A stretch of 64,000 nucleotides of DNA from Paenibacillus ehimensis NBRC 15659 (GCF_004000785.1 NZ_BILX01000006.1:1-64000), one strand, 5' to 3'; shown: positions 10,455 through 19,820, numbered from the stretch's first letter. The notes: generated by a model not told the origin, from the sequence alone. Numbers and translations: made by a program.

Positions 10455-11858
10455 ATGCGTGAGCTTTCCTTAGAACTTTTGCCGACTCAATCGCCTTTGT
10501 TTTTTCAAATTTACGGTTATTTCAAAGATGGAATCCGGTTGGGGCAGTTGCCGTACGGCTCATTTCTCCCTTCCATTCGAAGCTGCGCCCGCACGCTGAA
10601 GGTCAGCAAAAATACGGTTGAAACCGCGTATCAGCTTCTCGTCTCGGAAGGCTACCTCCGCACCATTCCCAAAAAAGGCTATCAGGTTGTTCACCAAGCC
10701 GAAACGCTCGTACATGATCCGGGATCGGCTTCAAGCGACGCCTTGAACAAAGATGTCCAAATCGATTTTCGATACGGGAATATCGAGCTGTCCGCTTTTC
10801 CGTTCCATCCATGGAACAAAGCGCGCAACACGCTGATCGCGCATTATCAAAGCAAGTATGAAGTGGAAGGACATTCCCAAGGCGAATACCTGTTAAGGAA
10901 CGAGCTGTCCCGGCTGTTGTATGAATCCAGAGGCGTGGTGTCCGGGCCCGGGCAGATTATTATCGGCTCCACGCCTCAGCAGCTCTTATCCCTGTTAAGT
11001 CAGCTTCTGGACAAGAACCGGAATATCATCGGCGTCGAAAACCCCGGCTACGACGGGGCAAGAAATACGTTGATCAACCATGGCTTTCAAGTCCGTGCGA
11101 TTCCGCTGGCCGAAGACGGTATTTCGATCGAAGAGCTTGAAAAGAGCAGGGCGAATGTGGTGTATGTGAGTCCTTCCCAGCAATTCCGAAACAAGCTGGC
11201 GATGTCTCAAGACAAACGGCAGCAGCTGATTCAGTGGGTCCGGTCGCACGCAGGTGCGGATTCGGTTAAATACATCATCGAGGATGACTACGAATGGGAG
11301 TTCAGGTATGACGATCGTTATTTGCCGTCCATTCAAAGTCTGGCCCCCGAGAAAATCGTGTACATCGGAAGCATTTCCAAAACTTTGCTGCCGGTCGCCA
11401 ATCTAAGCTATCTGGTGCTTCCCAAGGCGATGCTGCCTTTATTTCGCTTGAAAGTAAGGGAATACGACCAGCCTGTTTCGCGGCTCGATCAGCTGGCCTT
11501 GGCCCGCTATATAGCCGGCGGTTATTGGCATAAGCATTTGCTCAAGATGCGGAAGCACTATGAAGAGAAACGGGAAGCTCTATTCGAAGCCATATCCCGG
11601 TACGGGTCGTACTTTGTGGAGGTCGAGGGAAAAGATACCGGGCTGCACGCTCTCCTGACCGTGAAAACAACGAAATCCGAATCGGAGCTCCTTGCGTCGG
11701 CGTTGGAAAAAGGCGTCAAGGTTTACGGGACATCCAGATACTGGCTTCGTCCTGCAAGCGAGTATCCTACCATACTGCTTGGTTATGGAGCCTTGAGCCG
11801 CGATGAGATTCGTGCCGGCATCCGGCGGTTGACCGAGGCTTGGTTCGGCCCCGTTTGA
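10455..11858 (+). CDS. MocR (GntR/aminotransferase) transcription regulator
   Basis: 467 residues with GAGGGTG upstream of the ATG. N-terminal GntR winged helix (about 10-80: YGSFLPSIRSCARTLKVSKNTVETAYQLLVSEGYL) fused to a class-I aminotransferase-like domain (about 110-465) with the PLP-lysine motif GSISKTLLP near 310. MocR proteins use PLP as a cofactor or sensor and regulate an adjacent gene. Here the divergent fadH operon is the obvious target, although a fatty-acid operon is an unusual one for a PLP-binding regulator. Confidence 0.88.
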   Translation: MRELSLELLPTQSPLFFQIYGYFKDGIRLGQLPYGSFLPSIRSCARTLKVSKNTVETAYQLLVSEGYLRTIPKKGYQVVHQAETLVHDPGSASSDALNKDVQIDFRYGNIELSAFPFHPWNKARNTLIAHYQSKYEVEGHSQGEYLLRNELSRLLYESRGVVSGPGQIIIGSTPQQLLSLLSQLLDKNRNIIGVENPGYDGARNTLINHGFQVRAIPLAEDGISIEELEKSRANVVYVSPSQQFRNKLAMSQDKRQQLIQWVRSHAGADSVKYIIEDDYEWEFRYDDRYLPSIQSLAPEKIVYIGSISKTLLPVANLSYLVLPKAMLPLFRLKVREYDQPVSRLDQLALARYIAGGYWHKHLLKMRKHYEEKREALFEAISRYGSYFVEVEGKDTGLHALLTVKTTKSESELLASALEKGVKVYGTSRYWLRPASEYPTILLGYGALSRDEIRAGIRRLTEAWFGPV

Positions 11859-11963
11859 ACCGGCTTGCGACTTGTCCCATTGAATTTATTCATTCTGTCC
11901 CTTTCGCCATCATCCGAAAGCATTATGATTGGTAGTATGACTGCTAGCGAGGTGAATTGACAG

Positions 11964-12716
11964 ATGAACTTTATTTTCGACATGGACGGGACGATCTGCT
12001 TTAAAGGGCGGCCCATTTCGAAAAACATTCTGGATTGTTTACTGGAATTGCAGGAAGCCGGCCATTTTATCGGCTTCGCTTCCGCGCGGCCTTTCCGCGA
12101 TATGCTGCCTGTACTGGACGAGCGGTTTCACGATCACCTCCTCATCGGAGCGAACGGGGCGATGGCTCATTACCGGGGAAAGCCTCTCTACTTCAATGCC
12201 ATTCCTGCCGAACTTGCCCGCGAAATCGTAGCTATCCTGGATGAGTATCAGGCCGAATATCTCATTGACGACAAGCTGAACTACGCTTTAAAGTCGCATC
12301 GGCATCATCCTCTGCTCACGAGTCTGGACCAAAACAAGCTTGCGGAACGCGTAGACGTGAGCCGAATCGAAGCTTTCGTTAAAATTGTCGTGCTTTCGTG
12401 CGGCAGGTTTAAAGAATTAGCCGAAATGTTTTCCCGGTTGGATGTAACGATTCATTATCATTCGGCCGAAGGCATCTTAGATATTACTTCGAACAACGTC
12501 AACAAAATGAGGGGCCTGGAGCAAACAGGTCTTGGACTGGAGCCGTTTATTTGTCTGGGCAACGATATGAACGATCTCCCGCTGTTCGAAAAGGCCCTCC
12601 ATTCCATCGTCATCGGGGATTTCGCGCCTCTGCTTCATATCGCCAAAGAGCAAATTCCAGTGGATGACCGGGTCGAACAAAACATTATATTCAAGCTGAA
12701 GGAGCTTAGCGCATGA
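11964..12716 (+). CDS. HAD-superfamily phosphatase (Cof type)
   Basis: 250 residues; GAGGTG upstream of the ATG. Motif I is FIFDMDGTI at the N-terminus; later ICLGNDMNDLPLFEKA gives motif IV, and the long cap domain fits Cof-type (class IIB) HAD hydrolases, which dephosphorylate small sugar phosphates or cofactors. The stop overlaps the start of the next gene by four bases (ATGA), so the two are translated together. The substrate cannot be told. Confidence 0.85.
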   Translation: MNFIFDMDGTICFKGRPISKNILDCLLELQEAGHFIGFASARPFRDMLPVLDERFHDHLLIGANGAMAHYRGKPLYFNAIPAELAREIVAILDEYQAEYLIDDKLNYALKSHRHHPLLTSLDQNKLAERVDVSRIEAFVKIVVLSCGRFKELAEMFSRLDVTIHYHSAEGILDITSNNVNKMRGLEQTGLGLEPFICLGNDMNDLPLFEKALHSIVIGDFAPLLHIAKEQIPVDDRVEQNIIFKLKELSA

Positions 12717-13405
12717 ATTCTTATTTGACACAACGACACCTATCCCTGCGGGAGGCCGAGACGAAAGCGGCCGAGCTGTTCAGAGCGATCGAAGACAAAG
12801 GCCTGCTGCGCAGCGGCGTAACCGAAAAGCAAATCAACCGTGAAATTTACGAGCTGGCGTTCCAAATGTTCGGTATCAAAAAATATTGGCACAAGCGCAT
12901 CGTACGGGCCGGAAGAAACACGCTGTACCCTTACCGGGAAAATCCCCCGGACTTAACCGTCTCCGACGAAGATATTGTGTTTCTCGACTTTGGCCCGATC
13001 TTCGAAGACTGGGAAGCCGATTTCGGCCGGACCTACGTTCTGGGCGACGATCCGAACAAACTTAAGCTGCAGAGCGACATCGCTCTGGCATGGGCGGAAG
13101 GGAAAGCCTTCTTCCAATCCCAGCCCCAGATTACCGGCAGCGAGCTGTTTGCTTTTGTAAGCGGGCTTGCGGCAAAATACGGCTGGGAATTCGGAGGCCC
13201 GCACGCTGGACATCTCATCGGCGAATTCCCGCATGAGCAAATCCAAGGCGAAGAAGTCGAGAACTACATTCATCCCGACAATCACGTTCCCATGAGAGCC
13301 CCGGATCAGAACGGCCATCCACGCGATTGGATCTTGGAGATCCATTTCGTCGACCGGAAGCTCGAAATCGGCGGTTTCATGGAACAGCTATTGACCGTCG
13401 ATTAG
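12713..13405 (+). CDS. M24-family (creatinase/aminopeptidase P-like) metallopeptidase
   Basis: 230 residues, shorter than prolidases because the N-terminal creatinase domain is missing; the protein is essentially one pita-bread domain. Candidate metal ligands in order: Asp of FLDFGPIF, Asp of EADFGRTY, His of GPHAGHLIGEFPH, Glu of DWILEIHFVD and Glu of GGFMEQLL. Members act on N-terminal or Xaa-Pro bonds, but some relatives are not peptidases. It overlaps the HAD gene by four bases. Confidence 0.8.
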   Translation: MNSYLTQRHLSLREAETKAAELFRAIEDKGLLRSGVTEKQINREIYELAFQMFGIKKYWHKRIVRAGRNTLYPYRENPPDLTVSDEDIVFLDFGPIFEDWEADFGRTYVLGDDPNKLKLQSDIALAWAEGKAFFQSQPQITGSELFAFVSGLAAKYGWEFGGPHAGHLIGEFPHEQIQGEEVENYIHPDNHVPMRAPDQNGHPRDWILEIHFVDRKLEIGGFMEQLLTVD

Positions 13406-13418
13406 GATGTAAGGCTAG

Positions 13419-13441
13419 ATCCCCCCTGCCTGCGGGGGGAT
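13419..13441 (+). terminator. GC-rich hairpin after the M24 gene
   Basis: ATCCCCCC / GGGGGGAT stem with a seven-base loop, 14 bases after the stop. No T run follows, so it may be a weak or factor-assisted terminator. Confidence 0.45.
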
Positions 13442-13593
13442 TCCCCTCGCCGAGCGGCGCTGTCGTTCAGAGGAATTCCTCCTTTCATTCTGCAATATCG
13501 CGTTTCTTTTCTCTTCTTTAAACATTCTTCGACAAACATTCTTCGACGTTATTCCTATAAATTCCTTCTATGGAAATATAATGATCCATTTAT

Positions 13594-14238
13594 TTACAGC
13601 TTCTTGCGGGCCTCTTTTTTAAACACGTCGATGGCATGACTGTCGAGTGAAAAGAATACATCGTCCTCATCTTCCTCCTCGATTTCCACTTCAAGGTTGT
13701 CAACCTGGCCGGTGAGCCTGTCAATAAACTCGCCGAGGCTGGACGCAAGCACATACTTGTCATCCTCGTCGCGTCCGAAATTGATGAGCTGTCCGGGCGT
13801 TCCGTCCGGGCCGGGGTTCATGTCGAAGCCGATAGCATTACCCGCCCCGTCATAAAATACGGGAATCCATCCGGTGTCCGCATAGACGGGCCGAATGACT
13901 CCGGCCGGATGCGATTGGCAAAACTCTCCGAGCTCCCGCAAGCCTTCGTCCCCTTCCGACTCGATCAGCTCCTTCCACTCGCTCCATCTGCGGAACATGT
14001 CCTCCACCGACAAAAAATCCAAACCGAAAATGACACCGTACTGGTGATTCTGTCCATTATTCAGCCGGTACAGCTCTTTCAGCTCCGAAGGCAGCTCCAT
14101 CCCCATTTGGCGCTCGATGTCAGCGATCTCCTCCGGCAAGGCCGGGCCGTTTAAATAACAGTTGAAACGACCGGCTTTTTGATTCATGGCACTCACGAAT
14201 GAAGTCCATGCTGCGGCTATAGAAGCGTTGTTGCTCAT
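13594..14238 (-). CDS. SUKH (SMI1/KNR4) family protein
   Basis: 214 residues; ATG at 14238 with GAGG upstream. The core LPEEIADIERQMGMELPSELKELYRLNNGQN, then GLDFLSVEDMFRRWSEWKEL, and a later domain ending with YVLASSLGEFIDRLTGQ, is the classic SMI1/KNR4 layout. The C-terminus has a very acidic patch (EVEIEEEDEDDVFF). This is the second SUKH gene in the window and again no toxin gene is adjacent. It could be an orphan immunity protein or a housekeeping SUKH member. Confidence 0.85.
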   Translation of the reverse strand: MSNNASIAAAWTSFVSAMNQKAGRFNCYLNGPALPEEIADIERQMGMELPSELKELYRLNNGQNHQYGVIFGLDFLSVEDMFRRWSEWKELIESEGDEGLRELGEFCQSHPAGVIRPVYADTGWIPVFYDGAGNAIGFDMNPGPDGTPGQLINFGRDEDDKYVLASSLGEFIDRLTGQVDNLEVEIEEEDEDDVFFSLDSHAIDVFKKEARKKL

Positions 14239-14294
14239 TGGAGTTCCTCTTTTCTATAGAAATGTGTATTTTGTTGTGTTTTGTTGTAATTCGT

Positions 14295-14324
14295 TTGACT
14301 TTTTCCCCTGACGGGGATTATGAT
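14295..14324 (+). promoter_or_regulatory. Promoter of the phosphatase-superfamily gene, with a dyad in its spacer
   Basis: TTGACT (14295-14300), an 18-base spacer and TATGAT (14319-14324). The spacer holds a short dyad TCCCC-TGAC-GGGGA, a possible operator. Confidence 0.5.
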
Positions 14325-14352
14325 AATCGTAACGAAAGGGGAGGGCTCATCC

Positions 14353-15171
14353 ATGAAACCTATCGCTCGTGTCATTATTATCGGCTGGGACGGAGCAGGC
14401 AATTTCGTAACGTCCGCGAATACGCCGAATTTGGACCGGCTCGTCCGGATGGGAACGTTCGACTTCCAGGCCCAGACGGCTTCGCCGACGATCAGCGCGC
14501 AATGCTGGGGATCGCTTCTGCATGGGGTCGCGCCGGACAAGCACGGGTTGACCAACGAAATCGCAAGCAGCCATACGTACCCGGACGATTCGCCGTATCC
14601 GTCGATCTTTCGGGCCGTGCGCGAAGCGCATCCCGACACCGTATTGGCCGCATTCAGCGCATGGTCCCCGATCAACGACGGCATTATCGAATCGTCCATC
14701 GGCGTCCATAAAGTATCGATGAAGGACCGCGACCTGTCGCTGGCCGCGGCCGCTTACATCCGGGAGCACCCCGAACTGAAGCTGATGTACGTTCAACTGG
14801 ATTTGCCGGACGCGGCCGGTCACCGGCACGGCTACAATACGCCCGGACAGCTGCGGGCGATCGAAGAAGCGGATGAGCATACGGGATTTATCCTCGATGC
14901 GCTCGAACAGACGGGACTTCTGGATGACAGCTTGCTGATCCTCGTATCCGACCATGGCGGCGGCGGAGCGGACCCGCGGGATCACGGCAGCGATCATCCG
15001 CTGGACAAGACGATCTTTTGGGGCTGCGTCGGTCCGGGCATCGGGCGCGGCGCTTCGTTTCCCGGCACGATGACGATTACCGACACGGCGGCCGTCGTCG
15101 TCCGGGCGCTCGGCATTGAAGCTCCCGCAGCGTGGGAAGCGAAGCTTCCGGAACGGTTTTTCGCGGAATAA
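14353..15171 (+). CDS. Alkaline-phosphatase-superfamily phosphodiesterase/pyrophosphatase
   Basis: 272 residues from the ATG at 14353, which has GGGGAGGG eight bases upstream; the frame is open earlier but has no ribosome site. Motifs: VIIIGWDGAGNF (first metal Asp), NTPNLDRLVRMG, ASPTISAQCWGSLLHGVAP (Thr/Ser nucleophile region), VQLDLPDAAGHRHG (metal ligands), and LVSDHGGGGADPRDHGSDHP (Asp-His pair and later His). This is the type-I phosphodiesterase/nucleotide-pyrophosphatase branch. No signal peptide is present, so it is cytoplasmic. The natural substrate is unknown. Confidence 0.82.
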   Translation: MKPIARVIIIGWDGAGNFVTSANTPNLDRLVRMGTFDFQAQTASPTISAQCWGSLLHGVAPDKHGLTNEIASSHTYPDDSPYPSIFRAVREAHPDTVLAAFSAWSPINDGIIESSIGVHKVSMKDRDLSLAAAAYIREHPELKLMYVQLDLPDAAGHRHGYNTPGQLRAIEEADEHTGFILDALEQTGLLDDSLLILVSDHGGGGADPRDHGSDHPLDKTIFWGCVGPGIGRGASFPGTMTITDTAAVVVRALGIEAPAAWEAKLPERFFAE

Positions 15172-15182
15172 TCCGCCCCCGG

Positions 15183-15491
15183 TTAGTCCCATGCAGAATA
15201 AATGACCAGAGTCACCTCCGGTGCGGCAACAGCATAAGCACTTTCGATTTCCTTCCTGTGCCGCGTAAAATCATTCCATATCGCTGAAATATAAACGTGC
15301 AATTTCGTTTCCCGGATTACCGAATCCAGGCTTGCCGTATTGAAAGGCCCCAAGGCTTGATCACCTTCTGCCTCGGGGCCTGCAATCACAAGGAAATCCA
15401 CATTAGTTCCATGGAAAAGCGCCCTCCTATCTCCCTCCCCCTCAATATCCGCAAGTGAAGCCACATTCTCAATATAAATTTTAGCATACAT
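15183..15491 (-). CDS. Hypothetical protein, about 102 residues
   Basis: The start at 15491 (MYAKIYIENV) has a weak GGAAA upstream; a start nine codons earlier is possible. The sequence is soluble and mixed (NVASLADIEGEGDRRALFHGTNVDF, HVYISAIWNDFTRHRKEIESAY). I do not recognise a family. It is convergent with the phosphatase-superfamily gene and abuts the GH18 remnant, so it may be part of a rearranged junction. Confidence 0.4.
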   Translation of the reverse strand: MYAKIYIENVASLADIEGEGDRRALFHGTNVDFLVIAGPEAEGDQALGPFNTASLDSVIRETKLHVYISAIWNDFTRHRKEIESAYAVAAPEVTLVIYSAWD

Positions 15492-15594
15492 GGATTTCCA
15501 ACAATAGCGACTCAGCAAGAGGCTCGATGTGCAAAATATAAGGAATGACCGGAGGATTCAATCGATTGATGCTCTAGCATGTCGTTTTAAAGCT

Positions 15595-16167
15595 ATAAAC
15601 TATAAAATGAAGGCGAACGGGTTCCTGACCATGGTCTCGGTTCCCGCCAAGTCGGAGGACGATCCGTCGGATTCGTGGACGGGCGCTTTTGATTACGAGG
15701 AGCTGGGCAAAGCGGCCGACGTCATCCAGGTGATGACCTACGACGAGCATGGCGTGTGGAGCGATCCGGGGTCGGTTGCGAGCAATCCGTGGATTGAAGC
15801 CTCTCTCCACTTCGCGATCACGTATGTTCCGTCGGAGAAGGTGCTTATGGGGCTTCCGGCGTACGGCAACGACTGGAACTTGTCCGATCCGGCGAACAAA
15901 AGCAATCGACTCATCGAATGGAAGGATATGCCCAAGCTGATTGCTTCCACCCAAGCAACCCCGATACGGGATGCCGTTACGGGATCGATGTATTTCCACT
16001 ACACGGCTACGGACGGATCGAAGCATGTCGTTTGGTATGAGGACGAGGCATCGATCAAGCAAAAGACGCAATATACCAAAACCTACTGGCTTGCCGGCGT
16101 ATCGGTATACGCTATGGGTATGGAAGATCAACGATTCTGGGAAGCCGTGTCGGCAGGGTTGAAATAG
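15595..16167 (+). pseudogene. C-terminal remnant of a GH18 (YaaH/SleL-like) glycosidase
   Basis: The frame encodes only the second half of a GH18 barrel: NGFLTMVSVPAKSEDDPSDSWTGAFDYEELGKAADVIQVMTYDEHG, then VLMGLPAYGNDW, MYFHYTATDGSKHVVWYEDEASI and the closing helix. This is the arrangement of spore-cortex N-acetylglucosaminidases and YaaH-type proteins. The N-terminal half, including the catalytic DxxDxDxE strand and any LysM domains, is absent, and no ribosome site fits. It is a truncated, presumably inactive remnant. Confidence 0.75.
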
Positions 16168-16285
16168 AGAGGATTCAAAAAAAGTAAAATATTTTAAAAC
16201 AAGAAACATTTTACATTAAATAAACGTTATAAATATAGGTTCCCCTGCTCTCCATCCCCTACATGAGTTTGGAGGAGAAAGGATA

Positions 16286-16708
16286 ATGAAAGCTTATAAT
16301 AAAAAAAGCACTAAATTAATATGGATATTTACAGCAATAACAGCGTCAATATGTTGTGCTCTATTGTACTTTTTGTATCCAAGTTCAATTCACAATCGAG
16401 ATGCAGCGAGGGCTTTGGACCAATTTTATCAAGCATTTATAAAAAAGGACTACGCTGCAATTAGCAAAATGATGGAAGATGGAAATCCCCAGTCCGTAAT
16501 GAATGAAAGACATTGGTATGGCGAGGTTAAACGATATCAAATCTTATATTTGTTAAGTATGGGGACAAGCCGTAAAAAGGCATTGGTTAGGGTCACAACG
16601 ATAAGAAATGAAAAGGAAGAGACTTTCTATGATACCCTCAAGCTAAAAAAACGCGATGAGTGGCTTATGGAATCTTATAGTACCAATTTGGAGTACAATA
16701 TGCCTTAA
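16286..16708 (+). CDS. Membrane-anchored protein, unknown function
   Basis: 140 residues with GGAGG and AAAGGA upstream of the ATG. One N-terminal transmembrane segment (about 11-30, LIWIFTAITASICCALLYFL) is followed by an extracytoplasmic domain of about 105 residues (ALDQFYQAFIKKDYAAISKMM..) that resembles NTF2-like/DUF4878-type folds. The region is more AT-rich than its neighbours. No operon partner is evident. Confidence 0.65.
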   Translation: MKAYNKKSTKLIWIFTAITASICCALLYFLYPSSIHNRDAARALDQFYQAFIKKDYAAISKMMEDGNPQSVMNERHWYGEVKRYQILYLLSMGTSRKKALVRVTTIRNEKEETFYDTLKLKKRDEWLMESYSTNLEYNMP

Positions 16709-17011
16709 TCAAATGCAGCAATGTTCCCGTCCATCCCATCTATATAAATTGAACTAATGATTTACTAAACTTCCTAATTCCATCCGAACGCAGAGCCGAT
16801 CAATGATCTTCATCTAAATCGGATTTCCGGATTTCAGCCATTTCCAAAGCCCTTGTACAATGAGTGTATCCATAATAATGAAAAAAATTGCACATAATAT
16901 TCAGTCACCACCCCTCTCAGAAAAATATGTTATGCCAATGATTTCTCCAACTCTTTAAGATGGTCATTGTCGTAAGAAAACGGGAGTAAATGAAAAAAAC
17001 ATTAATTTATA
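16709..17011. other. AT-rich intergenic region, no supported gene
   Basis: Short frames on the minus strand (about 16795-16915) encode 20-30 residue peptides near a GAGGGGTGG sequence, but none looks like a known small-protein family. No clear terminator or repeat. Confidence 0.4.
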
Positions 17012-17029
17012 GTGGGGGATAAAGATGTA

Positions 17030-17296
17030 ATGGTGACGTTCGAGGATAAATTGTTTATGTTTTTTTTAGCTTTGCTGATTGTTTCTTTGTTGGTGAACGG
17101 TATCGGGTTTAGTCCTTCTAATTGGCATAAGGAGGATTTGAATGATTTTTCAGGAGGTTTTACTGATCGGCATTTGGCAAGAAAACAAGCAGAATTTAAA
17201 GGGCAGGATCGTAAAGCGAGGAGTTTATTTCGGTCGTATCTATTTTGGATTGCGATTGTAGGGATCGTGGTTTCGATAGGATTGTCTTACGTATAA
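17030..17296 (+). CDS. Small protein with two membrane helices
   Basis: 88 residues from the ATG at 17030 (MVTFEDKLFMFF); a GGGGGAT ribosome site lies upstream and a GTG at 17012 overlaps it. Helix 1 covers about 7-25 (LFMFFLALLIVSLLVNGIG), helix 2 the last 20 residues (YLFWIAIVGIVVSIGLSYV), with a basic loop between (RHLARKQAEFKGQDRKARSLFR). Family not recognised. Confidence 0.6.
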   Translation: MVTFEDKLFMFFLALLIVSLLVNGIGFSPSNWHKEDLNDFSGGFTDRHLARKQAEFKGQDRKARSLFRSYLFWIAIVGIVVSIGLSYV

Positions 17297-17496
17297 TCAT
17301 AAGTGACTTAAGTCTTGCGAATTCAAATGGATTTTGCCCCAAAGGGCAGACTTGCTTTACTTCTTCAAGTCTTGATGTGTTTCCCATCTTCATTCCCTGC
17401 CCGTCTGTTCATGTTTCATTACTTATTCGACAAGCAGGTACGTTTTTCCTTACCATAGTTTCCCAATCTTTGGTTCAACTTATATAGCAACAACAA

Positions 17497-17531
17497 GCGG
17501 CCGCTTCTCTTCACGAGAGGCGGCCGCTTGC
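17497..17531 (-). terminator. Strong hairpin after kbl
   Basis: Near-perfect 15-bp stem (AAGCGGCCGC...GCGGCCGCTT with TTCAC loop) 11 bases past the kbl stop. The T-rich tail (TTGTTGTTG) is weak. The stem is symmetric and could serve either strand. Confidence 0.7.
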
Positions 17532-17541
17532 TTGTTCCCTT

Positions 17542-18720
17542 TTATCCCAGCAATCCCAATTGCTTGCCCGCACGCTCCAGCGCGTTCAACGCAAAATCGA
17601 GATCCTCCTGCGTATGTCCGGCGGTCACGATAAAGCGCACCCGGCCTTTGTCCATCGCAACAGTCGGATAGACGATACCTTGCGCGAAGATGCCTTCCTC
17701 CAGCAGCAGGTCGGAGAAGCGCATTGTCTTCGCCGGATCGCCCACGATGACCGGGACGATCGGCGTCTCGCTCCCGCCCGTATCGAATCCGAGCGCCTGC
17801 ACCTTCGAGCGGAAGTACGAGGCGTTCGCCCACAGCTTCGTGATCAGCTCGTCGCTTTGCTTGAGCACTTCAATCGCGGCGAGGCAGGTAGCCGCCACCG
17901 CAGGCGTCTGCGACGTGCTGAACAGAAACGGACGCGCTTTATGAATCAGATAATCCTTCAATACCTGCTCGCACGCGACGTAGCCTCCGACCGCGCCGAC
18001 GGCCTTGGACAGCGTGCCCACTTGAATGTGTACCCGCCCGTGCAGCCCGAAATGGTCGGTCGAGCCTTTGCCGTTCTTGCCGAGCACACCGCTCGCATGG
18101 GCGTCGTCGACGTAGACGAAGGCGTCGTATTTCTCCGCCAATTCCACAATGTGCGGCAGCGGGGCAATATCGCCGTCCATGCTGAAGACGCCGTCCGTCA
18201 CGACAACACGCTTTTTGAACCCTGCGCTTTCCTTGAGCACGGCTTCCAGCTGGTCCATATCTTTATGAGCGAAAATTTTCCGGTGCGCCTTCGTCAGCCG
18301 GATGCCGTCGATGATGCTGGCATGGTTCAGCTCGTCGCTGATGACGACATCGTCGGGACCGAGGATGGACGAAAGCACGCCTTGATTTGTCGTAAATCCG
18401 GATTGAAACACGAGCGCCGCTTCCGTCCCTTTAAACCGGGCCAGCTCCTGCTCCAGCCGGTCGTGAATGTCGAGCGTGCCCGTAATAGTGCGCACCGAGC
18501 CGCTGCCGACGCCGTACTGCTCGATGGCCCGAATGGCCGCTTCCTTCAAGTCCGGGTGATCGGTCAGCCCCAGATAATTGTTCGAAGACATCTGCAGCAG
18601 CCGACGGCCGTTCAAGGTCATCCAAGTGCCCGAGCGGCTCTCCCAGACCGTAATCGGACGATACCGTCCTTCCCGCTTCGCTTGCTCCAATTCATCCCGC
18701 AGTGAGTTCCAATTGGCCAT
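17542..18720 (-). CDS. kbl: Glycine C-acetyltransferase (2-amino-3-ketobutyrate CoA ligase)
   Basis: 392 residues. PLP-dependent alpha-oxoamine synthase: SSNNYLGLTDHPDLKEAA near 47, ADHAS-type VDDAHASGVLGKNGKG near 200, and the PLP lysine in GTLSKAVGAVGGYVA near 240. It cleaves 2-amino-3-oxobutanoate with CoA to glycine and acetyl-CoA. The gene overlaps the 3' end of tdh by 29 bases, giving the two-step threonine-to-glycine pathway in one operon. That context separates it from the BioF paralogue. Confidence 0.92.
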   Translation of the reverse strand: MANWNSLRDELEQAKREGRYRPITVWESRSGTWMTLNGRRLLQMSSNNYLGLTDHPDLKEAAIRAIEQYGVGSGSVRTITGTLDIHDRLEQELARFKGTEAALVFQSGFTTNQGVLSSILGPDDVVISDELNHASIIDGIRLTKAHRKIFAHKDMDQLEAVLKESAGFKKRVVVTDGVFSMDGDIAPLPHIVELAEKYDAFVYVDDAHASGVLGKNGKGSTDHFGLHGRVHIQVGTLSKAVGAVGGYVACEQVLKDYLIHKARPFLFSTSQTPAVAATCLAAIEVLKQSDELITKLWANASYFRSKVQALGFDTGGSETPIVPVIVGDPAKTMRFSDLLLEEGIFAQGIVYPTVAMDKGRVRFIVTAGHTQEDLDFALNALERAGKQLGLLG

Positions 18721-19798
18721 GAACTAGCTCCCCCTTATTGGTTGATTGTGTATCCGTGTCGTGATGAAATACGATTTTGCCGCATTGGCCGGAAGCCGCG
18801 AGCGCAAAAGCTTCCTCGTACTGATCCAGCGTAAACGTGTGCGAGACGAGCGGCTTCAGATCGATCCGCGCCCGGTCGAGCAAGCCCTTGAGCTGGTACC
18901 AGGTCTGGTACATGCGCCGGCCGGTGATGCCTTCGATGCGAAGCCCCTTGAAAATAATATGCCGCGACAGGTCCAGCGAAACCTCCCGGGTCGGAATGCC
19001 CAGCAGCGAGACGCGGGCTGCCGGTGCCGCCGCTTCGAAGCCTCCGCGGATCGCGTCCGGGTGGCCGGACATTTCCAGCACCACCTCCGCTCCTTCCCCG
19101 CCGGTATGCCGCATAATCGCCTCCACCATGGACGTCTCCTTGCTGTTGATCGTCACGTCCGCTCCCATCGTGCGGGCCAGTCCCAAGCGGTAAGCGTTTA
19201 CGTCCACCGCCATCACCGTGCCCGCTCCGCACGCCTTGGCTACCGCTACCGCCATCAAGCCGATCGGTCCGGTGCCGATGACAGCCACCGACTTGCCGAC
19301 GATATCGCCGGAAAGCACCGTCTGTACGGCGTTGCCCAGCGGGTCCTGCAAGCAAGCCAGCTCGAAGGGCAGCTGCGGATCGTTGTGAATCACGTTGGTC
19401 GCTTTGACGACGGCGTAGTCCGCAAAGCAGCCCGGTGCCGTAATGCCGAAGCTTCTCGTGTTCGGGCAGACGTGCGCATTGCCGGTCCGGCAGGCCTTGC
19501 AGACCCCGCAGACGATATGCCCTTCCGCCGAGATGCGGTCCCCGAGCTTCACGTTCGTGACGCGGCTGCCTACGGCTTCTACGACGCCCGCGAATTCATG
19601 GCCGAATACGTTGGGCGTAACGACGGTCTGTTCTGCCCAGGCGTCCCATTGGTAAATATGTAAATCCGTACCACAGATTGAAGTCGCTTTCACCCGGACC
19701 AGCACTTCATCGGGACCGCACACCGGAACGGGAACCTCCTTCAGTACCGCGCCGAACGCCCGCTTTTCCTTGACAAGCCCTATCATCGTTGTTCCCAT
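18692..19798 (-). CDS. tdh: L-threonine 3-dehydrogenase
   Basis: 368 residues from the ATG at 19798, which has GGAGGG eight bases upstream; an earlier in-frame ATG at 19840 lacks one. Zinc-dependent MDR dehydrogenase: catalytic zinc ligands in SICGTDLHIYQWD and GHEFAG, four structural-zinc cysteines in CGVCKACRTGNAHVC, and the NAD fold GTGPIGLMAVAVAKACGAG. It oxidises L-threonine to 2-amino-3-oxobutanoate, the substrate of Kbl encoded directly downstream. The C-terminal tail (about 25 residues after KIVFHHD) is longer than usual and overlaps the kbl start. Confidence 0.93.
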   Translation of the reverse strand: MGTTMIGLVKEKRAFGAVLKEVPVPVCGPDEVLVRVKATSICGTDLHIYQWDAWAEQTVVTPNVFGHEFAGVVEAVGSRVTNVKLGDRISAEGHIVCGVCKACRTGNAHVCPNTRSFGITAPGCFADYAVVKATNVIHNDPQLPFELACLQDPLGNAVQTVLSGDIVGKSVAVIGTGPIGLMAVAVAKACGAGTVMAVDVNAYRLGLARTMGADVTINSKETSMVEAIMRHTGGEGAEVVLEMSGHPDAIRGGFEAAAPAARVSLLGIPTREVSLDLSRHIIFKGLRIEGITGRRMYQTWYQLKGLLDRARIDLKPLVSHTFTLDQYEEAFALAASGQCGKIVFHHDTDTQSTNKGELVHGQLELTAG

Positions 19799-19820
19799 CG
19801 TGCATCCCTCCGCCGGATGT

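Noticed and set aside
16795-16915. Short frames on the minus strand resembling a small toxin or holin
   Set aside because: Peptides are too short, weakly hydrophobic and match no known type I toxin pattern.
17560-18705. 381-codon open frame opposite kbl
   Set aside because: Antisense shadow of a clear PLP enzyme gene.
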